Origin: Sipunculus nudus
Taxonomy: Eukaryota > Annelida > Sipuncula > Golfingiida > Sipunculidae
Assembly: GCA_026874595.1 (NCBI GenBank)
Contig: CM049306.1
Span: forward strand, 92,619,642 to 92,683,641
Direction: 5' to 3'
DNA length: 64,000 nt
The notes under the pieces are model-generated. The model saw only the letters and a program-made list of their open reading frames with translations, searched no databases and had not been told where the DNA came from. Each line of letters begins with the position of its first letter. Positions within the stretch are counted from its first letter, which is position 1. Positions 28,101 to 35,910 of the stretch are shown one piece after another. The position numbers and the translations under genes are program-made.

Positions 28101-31100
28101 AACCCAAAAATGTCTTAGTTGTATCTTCTGCTGATGAGTGTTAGAGAGAGAGAAAGTGAGAGTGAATGATATGCAATTACCTTTGTCCATGTGTAAGACT
28201 TTTTTGTCTGCCAACCTGGTTGTTAGTTACTTTGCTACTTAAGTAACTGTTATGATAGTTCCACTTATCCCAAAACTTTTATTATTAACATATTAACATA
28301 ACAGTATATGTTATAAATAATAAAGCTCTTACAGCAAAATGCAACCGCAATCACAAGGGGGAAATTCTTAGCGGGGCGGATGCAAAACTAGCAAAGTAAT
28401 CTATTTTAATTAAAAGCTGGTTAACATGCCACCTGTTAGTAAAGTAAATTGTACATTAAGTTGACTCTGCCAGTAAATCATGGTTTTTAGCAAAAATACA
28501 CGTGTATAAAAAACTAGATCCTGCTATCATAGAAATAAAGACTGGATACAATCTTATAATGAAGACTAGGGCTGTGTATTGCCAGATGGCTTGAGAGACA
28601 AACTGATTCACGTTACAGGATGCCAATACGCAAATATGTTTGCTGACCTTTTGTCTGGTAAAATAATTGAAAGATATAAAGAATATCTCCCCCGCCCCTG
28701 CACATTGATTAATATGTATAACATAATATTTTGTTTTAAATTTGTTTAGTACCAATGTAATGATACACCTGGATATGGTTTGGATTCTACAAAACGGATA
28801 ATACAATCTGGATTCATCAGGTATAAACCAGGTTTATTTAGAATACAAATCAGAAATGTTTAACAGGGCTTGAAATTAACGCCGGACCTCCGGAAATTTC
28901 CGGTAAAAATCACGGAGGTCCGGCAGAATGTCTACCGCTGCCGGACCTCTAGTCCGGCGAACACCTGGGCCGCCAGGGCTCGTCAGGCTAATGGTTACCC
29001 TACCAATTTGTCGTCATGCCATGCGAGAAAAAAAAGCGCTTGTGAAACGGTAAATTGCGCGATCGACTGACGCTTTTGTTTATCCATCATTTAGCCTTGA
29101 CCTTGATACAGACTGGTAACGCGCTCTATTAAATCCCATAGTCACTGCGGTCACAGTGGGCGATAATATAGTGCACACGGCGGGCAAAAAAGAGCGGCGT
29201 GCCAGACTAAGGATGAACATACTCGGTCAAGATTGGACTCTGGAAGCCAAGATCACATCGCTTCATTAGATAAATAAGAGGTCCGGCAATTTTTTTGGAG
29301 GTCTGGTAAAAACAAAAATCTGCCAGACCTCGAGTCTGGTGGCTGAATTTCTTAATTTCCTGCCCTGGTTTAACAAATAATAATAAGCATCATTTAATTT
29401 TCACCCAAAAAACCCTGGTGATGACACTGTGGAAGACAGTACCATTTCTAACTTAAAAAGTGATATAAGCTATTAATTATTAATTCACTAGATTCATCTT
29501 ATAAACATGCTGTATGAAACGTTCAAGTGTTCAATATATATTAGATATATATATTTGACTAGAAAAAAAATTATAAAGTAACTTAAGAAAAGTCTTAAGA
29601 TACCAAATTTACACAAAAGTTACAAATAATAATAAACATTTAATTTATATGGTAATCCTCTTGAGTAAACAAAGTTCCTCTAATGTTACTTTGGAGCCAC
29701 TATAGAACGCGGGCTTCGTTTGTATTGAGGAACATATAAATAAAATTGTCACCTCTCATTCCCTATTTTAACTCCTACTTTTCCCTGTAGATGTCCCTAC
29801 ACTCAACTCTTCTAACATAAACAACTACTAAGCATCAGAAGTCGCCTGAATCGGGAATCGAACCTACGATCTTTGGACTAGGAGCCCTACACGATACTAA
29901 GTGAGCCGTGAAGACGAGATACCAGCAGGAGCAAGTTTTGTCCATTTATATCTGTGATTGAAGAGGCATCTATCGCGAAAATGGGAAACCATTTACTATT
30001 TTAACAGGAAAATTAAGCTTTAGGTGGGGGCTCCGCCCCCACACCCCCGTTTAGACGGGGAACCCAGGTTCCCCGGACCCCTCCTCCTCTAATATAATAA
30101 ACTCCAGCTATGAGCAAAATTAAATACGGGAATTCTGAGGAAAATGATATGTATCGGCCTTTTCCAGGAAACAATTTATTATGCGACACCCGTTTTACCG
30201 GCGGTAGGCTGAAGCCCGGTTTCTATAGTTCTGCCGTTACTTTTAAATAATTTTTAAATATCACACATGGCCATGGATATTTATTTATCATCCCTTTCAA
30301 TTATTTATTAATAAGTTGTAGTCTAGAAATAAATTGTTTTCATATCCATTTTTAAGGTTGTGTTTTAACTTATAATAATTAAAAGACATATTTCAAACCT
30401 TCATAAACAGTCAGTACATGGAAAAGAATCCATGAAATTAAAACAAAAATTATTATAGTGGAACAAAAAAATACAAATTTGAAAATATACCTTCAGAATC
30501 ACTCATCAATGTTGATGTTGGGTAAATGACTGGATAATTTAAAGAAATTTCCATTTATCTTGAGTTTAATGCTTGCCTGAAAACCTGTTCAAAGTTTCAA
30601 TATAACCCACACTGGCAGGAACTTCAAGCCTGGTTTCAAAATTGAAAACTTTTGAATGAACTGGGTTTAAATACGTCAGTGGGTCTGGTTTGTTTGTGAA
30701 TTATTTCACAATCCCTCTTTTGTTGTAAGGATAACGCGTCTTGCTTGTGTAATTTTTCAAATTTCGAAAGAGCGGATCTGGCAGCCGGCCAAATGAGCTC
30801 CCCTTAATCACCATGGCAAACCCAAAATGAAACCAGATTGGGCAATGTTGACAAACAACCGACCCATATGGCAGAAAAATGGCGCCCAAATACGCAATAC
30901 AATTCCCCCCGATCGCCTTTTTTAAACACAGATCCATTTCAGTACGAATCTACATAATTACAAAAGAGATACTCTCATACATGACACTGTCGTTTTCAAA
31001 ATATTTTTGAACAGGTCTGACACGCCGTGTCTGTCAAATCAACATGTGACAAAAACAAGACACACAACTATGCAATGAACGAAAATGCGCCAACCTTTCT

Positions 31101-31116
31101 TCCTCCCTTTCGGCAT
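13052..31116 (-). CDS. IFRD1: IFRD1/IFRD2 orthologue (interferon-related developmental regulator), 12 coding exons
   Basis: Twelve exons with canonical GT-AG sites join to about 435 codons; human IFRD1 and IFRD2 are of similar length (about 440-450). The order follows the family: a basic N-terminus MPKGRKKGGRK, a Gly run, an acidic/Ser stretch with EEYDTGDTASV, an armadillo-like helical body (MTVTDSVEKCLKKGK, SDGSASLRAR, LRITAGEAIALLYELAR, LATDSNKYRAKKDRRQQR, RIKFGGECVEIDSW) and the conserved basic tail AAAFRERTKARSKFRDKRA. Exons run 31095-31116, 23883-24008, 23054-23141, 22573-22653, 20972-21173, 19662-19712, 17629-17807, 17003-17113, 16272-16406, 15757-15885, 13691-13780 and 13052-13147. 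IFRD proteins are known as SIN3/HDAC-associated co-regulators, and IFRD2 binds inactive ribosomes. Vertebrates have two copies, so the pre-duplication gene could bear either name. Oddity: exon 8 breaks frame at an A6 run. HEXIM lies divergently upstream. Confidence 0.95.
13691..13780 (-). CDS. IFRD1: IFRD exon 11
   Basis: Phase 0/0, 30 codons. ENDIVRDIFSLGAPIPIS and KVTKFEK align with human NEFLRNVFELGPPVML and KISRFER. The preceding intron holds the 1.6-kb Helitron-like element. Confidence 0.93.
13957..15548 (-). mobile_element. Helitron-like (HINE-type) element with satellite array, copy 3, in IFRD intron
   Basis: The 5' terminus TTGTATCCGCCAAAACAGAG (ending at 15,548) mirrors a 3' subterminal GGCGGATACA. 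A hairpin near 13,967-13,985 and a CTAG terminus at 13,957-13,960 follow, next to a T. Asymmetric terminal repeats, internal tandem array and 3' hairpin are the hallmarks of Helentron-derived HINEs. It lies between IFRD exons 10 and 11. Confidence 0.78.
14039..15300. repeat. 280-bp tandem repeat, about 4.5 copies
   Basis: Anchors gattttaaccca at 14,319, 14,599, 14,879 and 15,159 are exactly 280 bp apart, with a diverged earlier unit at 14,039. Each unit carries two GGTGGCGCCACC palindromes spaced alternately 131 and 149 bp (for example 14,931, 15,062, 15,211), so the unit is itself an old doublet. Short conserved frames in it reflect repeat identity, not genes. Confidence 0.9.
15757..15885 (-). 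CDS. IFRD1: IFRD exon 10
   Basis: Phase 0/0, 43 codons. RIKFGGECVEIDSWARKIQY and LGVGMNTHLQ align with human TIKFGPERMYIDCWVKK and LGSGMQYHLQ. Confidence 0.95.
16272..16406 (-). CDS. IFRD1: IFRD exon 9
   Basis: Phase 0/0, 45 codons. LKSLATDSNKYRAKKDRRQQ and RSSFRDILKAVE match the conserved human LRALATDGNKHRAKVDKRKQRSVFRDVLRAVE segment. Confidence 0.96.
17003..17113 (-). CDS. IFRD1: IFRD exon 8, with apparent frame break at A6 run
   Basis: The body reads LPQLLESSDVDLRITAGEAI then ALLYELAREQDE, matching human LPSLLSCDDVNMRIAAGESLALLFELAR. Exon 7 ends in phase 2, but this exon is 111 nt, so the reading frame does not join. One more or two fewer A at 17099-17104 gives ...IHLPK(K)LPQLL, matching the family. 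An assembly homopolymer error is the simplest reading; a real allelic lesion is possible. Confidence 0.88.
17629..17807 (-). CDS. IFRD1: IFRD exon 7
   Basis: HVANIMTNLEKLFRTSYFKG and HTSALAAWALLVSIAPPN match human STLECLENIFTKSYLK and HISSLLAWTLLLTICP. Phase 0 in and 2 out, with a strong GTGAGT donor after GAT AT. Confidence 0.93.
18847..19027. mobile_element. pogo/Tigger-like MITE in IFRD intron
   Basis: The ends are inverted: TACAGTAAAATCTC on the left and GAGGTTTTATTGTA on the right, flanked by TA. The inside has several accacctc motifs. CAGTRAAACCTC-type ends with TA targets are typical of pogo-group elements. Confidence 0.65.
19048..19370. repeat. Direct repeat, copy 1, in IFRD intron 6
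   Basis: About 320 bp, matching 19,814-20,124 with shared runs such as cccatatcatttattcaag and cctctggtggaccatgattt. Together they bracket exon 6. Confidence 0.85.
19662..19712 (-). CDS. IFRD1: IFRD exon 6 (51 nt)
   Basis: CARSLGMCSFVAGDEWE, phase 0 on both sides, so skipping it would keep frame. It aligns with human TCATCFGVCCFIATDDITE. Two ~320-bp direct repeats lie on either side in the flanking introns. Confidence 0.9.
19814..20124. repeat. Direct repeat, copy 2, in IFRD intron 5
   Basis: Matches 19,048-19,370 with scattered substitutions and lacks a small AT insertion present there. Confidence 0.85.
20232..20855. mobile_element. Possible inverted-repeat element in IFRD intron 5
   Basis: AATTGACCTAAC near 20,233 is mirrored by GTTAGGTCAATT near 20,840. 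About 620 bp, no coding capacity. Only the ~12-bp ends support it. Confidence 0.4.
20972..21173 (-). CDS. IFRD1: IFRD exon 5
   Basis: The most diagnostic exon: KMTVTDSVEKCLKKGKGEEQ matches human RMTLTDSIERCLKKGKSDEQ, and ILSDGSASLRARS matches ICDGSASMQARQ. Phase 2 in and 0 out, donor GTAAGT. Confidence 0.96.
22573..22653 (-). CDS. IFRD1: IFRD exon 4
   Basis: Phase 2 in and 2 out. SAKGRTECLLGLGKAFSKK followed by YVYEFLIDR matches human SAKTRQAALEGIKNALASK...YEFILER, a helical hairpin. The donor is GTGAGA. Confidence 0.93.
23054..23141 (-). CDS. IFRD1: IFRD exon 3
   Basis: Phase 1 in and 2 out, acceptor catgacag, donor GTAGAA. The segment ENFEDKLKEAIDGTSQK aligns with human QEDLEYKLKGLIDLTLDKS at the start of the helical-repeat body. 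Confidence 0.9.
23883..24008 (-). CDS. IFRD1: IFRD exon 2
   Basis: Phase 1 in and 1 out, acceptor ttttcag, donor GTAAGG. Encodes a six-Gly run and an acidic/Ser region containing EEYDTGDTASVISSAS, matching the low-complexity N-terminal region of IFRD. Confidence 0.9.
24411..27262. mobile_element. 2.85-kb terminal-inverted-repeat element in IFRD intron 1
   Basis: The left end TATATGGGTCATTCCACAGT is mirrored at the right (27,239-27,262); 22 of 24 positions match, and TATA or TA flanks both ends. Inside, the motif GTGACRGAGTTGAC and variants recur near both ends: reverse near 24,607; forward at 24,962, 26,494 (two nearby), 26,668 and 26,858. No transposase frame was recognised, so it is a non-autonomous DNA transposon of unassigned superfamily. 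Confidence 0.72.
28863..29367. mobile_element. hAT-like MITE with internal GCCGGACCTC repeats
   Basis: The ends are CAGGGCTTGAAATTAA and TTAATTTCCTGCCCTG, with GTTTAA on both flanks. The inside holds repeated, partly palindromic CCGGACCTC / GAGGTCCGG motifs in both orientations, here GC-rich against AT-rich surroundings. Confidence 0.65.
29830..29910 (-). repeat. tRNA-like segment (SINE head or tRNA pseudogene)
   Basis: The minus strand reads GGGCTCCTAGTCCAAAGATC then GTAGGTTCGATTCCCGATTC, containing a good pol III B box (GGTTCGATTCC) and an anticodon-loop-like CTCCTAG. The A box is poor and the acceptor stem does not close, so a tRNA-derived SINE or relic is likelier than a working tRNA. 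Confidence 0.5.
31095..31116 (-). CDS. IFRD1: IFRD exon 1 (22-nt coding micro-portion)
   Basis: Encodes MPKGRKK plus one base, then a GTTGGC donor. The start is chosen because human IFRD1 begins MPKNKKR and the phase-1 junction to exon 2 restores a continuous basic run KGGRK. The upstream part of this exon would be 5' UTR. Confidence 0.85.
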
Positions 31117-32001
31117 TGATCGGCGTCGAGAATTCACCAATTAATCCGAGATCACAAAGGAAAATGTTCAGAAGTCCTATATATAGAATCACAATTTGAT
31201 AAATTTATAAAGTAAATCTTAGAAAATATCCCAAGCATGGTCGTATGGCAGACCATCAGTGCTTCGGTGAACGTGCGTTCCCCGTGACACGAGGTGGCCT
31301 TGAACCCGGACACTGGTCTCCATTCAGCCGGGAGGTGCTAAGAGGTCACCATAAAACAATCTGAGGGCCCGAAAGTTTACTGTCTTTAATGACTTTCTGT
31401 CGCTGATTGATGAATGTAATTGATAAGGTTGCATTTATGCACATAGAAATAGTCAACTGAGAATGTAATATAAACCTAATTCGTTTTTCTACTTTCACAG
31501 GAGAGTGTCAGGGAATTGTGGGTAATGAGTCAAATCAAGTTTACATACGGTTTTTGTAGTTCAATAATGATTTTTATTCAGCGGAATCTCAATACAAAAT
31601 GATATTTTAATTTTTAAATGTAAGCATTTAGTAAAATAATTATAATATCAATAAGTGACATATTCGAAACTGAAATGTAAATGCGTTTCCATCTGATATG
31701 GAGGGATCCGATTGGCTGGCTCGTTGCCAGCTGACGTTCCTATGACGTTGGACTTATATGCCAATCAAACGAACCAAGTACGTCGTGTGCTGTACAGATT
31801 GCGAAATACAAGCGACAAGAACGGACGTGCAAGACAAAGGTGCGAAACACCCGAGGATTGACAGACGTGCAGCGCTGTTCTTCTAGAAGTTTTACCCTGT
31901 TCCCTGACTTTATTACATTTGCAGAGCGACCGACTTTGCAAAAAGCATTATTTTAACAGATAAATACAGTAAAAAATAACCCGGAAGATTGAGATAGAAG
32001 A
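31117..32001. promoter_or_regulatory. Shared divergent upstream region of IFRD and HEXIM
   Basis: The two start codons face away from each other across about 886 bp. On the HEXIM side are inverted CCAAT boxes (31711-31715 as ATTGG, 31761-31765 as CCAAT) and two TGACGT CRE half-sites (31732-31737, 31743-31748) within 55 bp, followed by a TTATAT-like stretch at 31754. A pyrimidine tract ending in tttgcag at 31,924 and a GTGCGA donor candidate at 31,839 suggest a short 5'-UTR intron. Transcription starts are inferred. Confidence 0.55.
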
Positions 32002-32832
32002 ATGGAGGGTCGGTTGTGCGAGTTTGGGATGGGCTCCTGTGCCATTTTGTGCAGCGACAAAATGCTTTTGACTTCAGAACCTGATGATCTAGATAAGTAC
32101 TCCAACCAACAGCTGACAAGTGGGGAGAACACTGGAATCGAGGAAAGCGAACCATGCAAAGTAAGAAGAAAGAAAACAAGACGGGCCCGCAAGAAGCGAT
32201 GTACTTGTCGTCTGACCGACGATGAATTTGGCAGCTTGCCAGAAAATGGTGGGTGTCCCAAACACAGTAAACTGTTTAGCCCGCCCTGGTCACCAGATCA
32301 AAGGGATAAAGTTGACAGTACGAGGCGTAGATACGGTAAAGGTTTACGACCATTAAGCCCAAAAGCCCCGCAGAACACAACAGACTTTATTATAGACGAC
32401 CATATGTCTGTGAACCAAACCCATTTGGTACCAGGTGCATGTACAACATGGGCAGGGTACCAAAGTCAATACAGCGCCAAAGTTAATGATGAAACTGCGA
32501 CCAGTAATGTTCCAAGTCCAGGGAGTGCAGCGGTATATGCGGAAATGAATAACTTTGAGGGCAATGATTCTGATTTGGACATGTATGATTTTGTTCAGCG
32601 AGATTTCGAGAGTATGTACACCGATATGTTGAAAGAAAAGTTGTACAATGACTCTAAAGAGGAACTGGTAGTGAAAGTGTGCACACTTGAAGATCAAATA
32701 TCTAACTTGCATCAAAAATTAGAAACTTCAGTTGACATTGGTAATTTGCTAGAAGAGCTCAAAACATTGCAAAACGAGAACAATAATTTAGTGAAAGAAA
32801 ATTTACTCCTGCAAAAATCGTCAAACGTCTGA
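32002..32832 (+). CDS. HEXIM1: HEXIM, 7SK snRNP inhibitor of P-TEFb
   Basis: A 276-residue open frame without introns, as in human HEXIM1. The basic arm is at residues 53-66 (KVRRKKTRRARKKR), matching the 7SK-binding KHRR region. PQNTTDFIIDDH at 123-134 matches human PYNTTQFLMDDH, the segment that blocks CDK9. FVQRDFESMY at 197-206 matches FLQRDFSETY. A leucine-rich coiled coil at about 208-272 is the dimerisation/cyclin-T-binding domain. The protein acts in the nucleus to hold CDK9-cyclin T inactive on 7SK RNA. The Tyr of the PYNT motif is Gln, and the central acidic region is weaker than in vertebrates. A CxC follows the basic arm. The start is the first ATG in a long frame with no upstream in-frame domain. 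Confidence 0.95.
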   Translation: MEGRLCEFGMGSCAILCSDKMLLTSEPDDLDKYSNQQLTSGENTGIEESEPCKVRRKKTRRARKKRCTCRLTDDEFGSLPENGGCPKHSKLFSPPWSPDQRDKVDSTRRRYGKGLRPLSPKAPQNTTDFIIDDHMSVNQTHLVPGACTTWAGYQSQYSAKVNDETATSNVPSPGSAAVYAEMNNFEGNDSDLDMYDFVQRDFESMYTDMLKEKLYNDSKEELVVKVCTLEDQISNLHQKLETSVDIGNLLEELKTLQNENNNLVKENLLLQKSSNV

Positions 32833-33770
32833 AAGGCCGGGCCACCGTAATATAACAGGTATAAAACGATTGCCAAAAGCAAACATTTCATTTGAGATTT
32901 ATCTTGTAAGGATACTGTTTAGCTCATTGTAAAAAAAAAAAATGACAGCCAACACGGCTGTTGCATTGTCTTAAAAGTTTCTTGTGGTGATTATATAAAG
33001 ATATATAATATTAGATGATTCTGTATGATGTATGTTTGGACACGCTTATTTTTTAACTTTGTCATTTTCAGCTCTTGACTGAGATGGCTGCAAGAGCAGC
33101 AAACTGTTATAACAGTCCGTGACTGATCAGGCTCACCAGCGAAAACTGTTCACAGGAAGAGAACAGGTAATTTGCATACATGAACATGTTTAAAAAAACA
33201 GTAGGTCTGTAGCTAGTTTGCACCGATTGACCCATGTCAAACGGTACATACTGTAGCTTCTATATACTGTTGTTAAATACCTTGCGGTTTTGTGTACATG
33301 CACCACAATGTTATGTAGAAATTGTAATGCATGCAAAGCTATGTAATACATGCAAAGCCATGAACATGCTATGTGATCATTTTAATAGTTCAGAATATCT
33401 GCGATACTTTGGACGAATTTATGGCCCTGTTCTTTTATTACAGCTTCACAGCCAGACTGCAGACAGGCGCTGGATGTTGCCGACTGCCAGCAGTGCGCGC
33501 CCGAGTACGCGGCGTGCGCACGGCTTGGAGTTCTGGTGCCGACCCGATGTGACCATACCACCAAAGCCCACAGATGAGAAGCGGCCATTTGTATATGAAA
33601 CTACCACCTATATGCTGTATTTTTGTACAATGTGTCACTGAATATTCAGTGCTATCTTTTATGTCCAACATTCTGCTTTATATTTAACAAAGGAAGTTTT
33701 AAACAATTTATATAGCATTTTAAAAATGCACATTATTTAGCTACATAAAATAAAGACCATTTTTAACGTG
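32833..33770 (+). other. HEXIM 3' UTR with two candidate introns
   Basis: A donor-like site (aacag|GTATAA) lies about 27 nt after the stop near 32,859, and an acceptor (tttcag) precedes 33,072. A second donor (aacag|GTAATT) follows 33,166, and a second acceptor (attacag) precedes about 33,442. AATAAA at 33,749-33,754 is a good polyadenylation signal. The GC-rich stretch 33,443-33,600 looks exonic but gives only a short frame ending in a stop; I cannot assign it a protein. Splicing is inferred from sites only. Confidence 0.45.
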
Positions 33771-35863
33771 TATGTGTTTTAGCGCATTGGTGATCTATTG
33801 CAGTGGGAGTAAAAATGAATGCATGTTTGAATGCCATGTCCTAACCACTTGTGACTACCTGTTGGTCCGAAGTTCTAAAATTTTATTAACCACACCTAAC
33901 GAAATGCCCATGTGTGTGAGGGTGACGGGAGCATAGTTTGAAAGTCTGGCAAATGGTTTTTGGTGAAAGCCAATGTATGGTTTTGTCAAATTTAGCTGCT
34001 ATTTTCAACCAGAAGTCCCACGGTCTAAATGGCTACACCTGTGGAATGTAATGTCTAAATGAATGCATGTTTGAAGCTGACGGTCCAGCCATGACAGGCT
34101 ACATGTTGGATGACTGGAGTTATGTGGCCACCTACGCGAAATGATCTGCCTGCGTGTGGGTCGGGGGGGGGGGGGGGGGGATGAATTGTCATAAAGTAAC
34201 AACTTAATTTTGACGTTTAAAATGATAAAGTAAGTTATTTCGTCACCATTATTTATTTTCTTGTTAAATAAAAAAAAATAGTTTGGGCAAATATCTGAAG
34301 TTCTCGAAGTCCTTAGGGGGTTGGATCTAAGGGATGAATGTGAATTAAAACTAAAACAGCTTCCATGTGACGATTTTGGTAACCGAGAGACTGACTGCAT
34401 ACGAAACGAAGCTGTTAAGGAATTCTACCCATCGAAAGATAACCCCACACTGCCAACTGCACTTTTGTGCATCTCGCAAACGCGGATTTTAAGTGACGAA
34501 AATTGTATTAAACTTATTTTATAGCCTTGAATTTTATGACGTGGCTAAATACAAGACGAATTTCAGGAATCTTTGTTTAGGATGCATTATGAATAAACCA
34601 GAATTCTCCTGTTGCAGTCGAAGATTGCCCGAACATTCAGCTTCCATTCATAGGAATGTAAAACGAGTAAACACTTTAAAATAAAATAATTTGTCTGACA
34701 GTCTGTTATCGTGAGGAATATTTGTCCGGTGCTTTCTTGTTGTTTGGTTCGCGGTAAACCTGGGGGAAAAGAATGCTCCGCCACAGACGACAGCGCCGTC
34801 TGTTGATAAAATGTGTTACTGTTGCAATGTGGATTTTGGGGAAAAATAAATTCTCATTGCTTGTAATTTAAACCTCCAGCTAAAAGTTTCATGTATTCGA
34901 TCCATCAGGGGCGCAATCACCTTTTATAATAAGTGTAAGTGTGTGTGTGTGTGTGGGGGGGGGGGGACCCCGAAAAGATCTGTTACATGTACCGTCCACA
35001 ACCACCCTGTTGCATACATTTTCTCAATATATGTCGGATTTTTTTCAGGCCTCAAAACGCGTATGTCGATAGTGTGTAGGTCTATCGGCTGGGTGGGTAG
35101 GTTCTGGGAGGTGCCCCCCTCAAGTACGATGTTGAAAATATTTACAATTTCCATTTAAATTACAAACAATTTTAAGCACTTTTGACAAATTTCTCTTTAG
35201 AACTCCGATAAAAGTACATGTATAACCCTTTGACCAAAAATTCTGAGGGAATTAGCGCAAGCCCCACGTGCCACCTCATGGGGAAATAAAACATGGTATG
35301 TCCTCCTTGTTGAAAATGGCTGACGGGGAGGGGAGCACCCACTTGCCCCCATGCACGCGATCCATCTCCGATAAGAACCTATTTTTTGTGATGATGCTCA
35401 TTGAAACACAGATGGCGCTGTCTGTAGAGTACAACAAATTCATATTCGCGGCATCTTTAGAATGAAACGAACACCTCAACAAGAATTTTTGCTTTTATGT
35501 TGAAGGAGTGTTGTTAATTCGTACACAGTTAGTTCCTGTTGCAACTCAGTCCCGTTTTTGATCATCACATTAATATGGAACCCAATAAGTTCATACAACC
35601 ACAGGCTGTATACGGATTGCTGTGCGTGTATAGAAATGTTCATTGGTTGTGTGTCAGTTTGTCCTTTCACCTTTAGGTAAATCTTTACAGCAAAAATGTC
35701 ATATTTCAGAGGTACACGTGACTGGTATTTATTATGCTTATTTTTCAGAAAACAATATCAGAATATATATAATATGTGCCAGTGATAAAGCGGTAAACGC
35801 CACGTAGTTGGCTTATGTTAACCGGTATGAGGAATTCTAAACGCGGATACCTGATATGCGTAA
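33771..35863. other. Intergenic, HEXIM to retrotransposon
   Basis: No gene recognised. Contains a G18 tract (34,163-34,180), a (GT)n-G12 tract (34,936-34,966) next to a CAGGGGCG hAT-like end at 34,909, and AT-rich unique sequence. Confidence 0.55.
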
Positions 35864-35897
35864 TTGTATCCGCCAAAACGAAGTTTTGCGGATACTA
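35864..35897 (+). mobile_element. Solo 5' terminus of the same HINE family
   Basis: TTGTATCCGCCAAAACG then AAGTTTTGCGGATACTAT matches the 5' ends at 280 and 15,548 but faces the other way. It abuts directly the (AT)n tail of the retrotransposon. Confidence 0.65.
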
Positions 35898-35910
35898 TAT
35901 ATATATATAT

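Larger units (their letters stand above)
24009..31094 (-). other. IFRD intron 1 (about 7.1 kb)
   Basis: A long first intron separating the 22-nt coding exon from the rest. It carries the 2.85-kb inverted-repeat element (24411-27262), the hAT-like MITE (28863-29367), a tRNA-like segment (29830-29910) and a GC-rich palindromic patch near 30,025-30,085. No further coding exon was seen. Confidence 0.8.

Noticed and set aside
32353-32715. 120-residue antisense frame
   Set aside because: Shadow of the HEXIM coding strand.
33234-33641. 135-residue plus-strand frame after HEXIM
   Set aside because: It crosses a likely intron and has no recognised domain; better explained as HEXIM 3' UTR.
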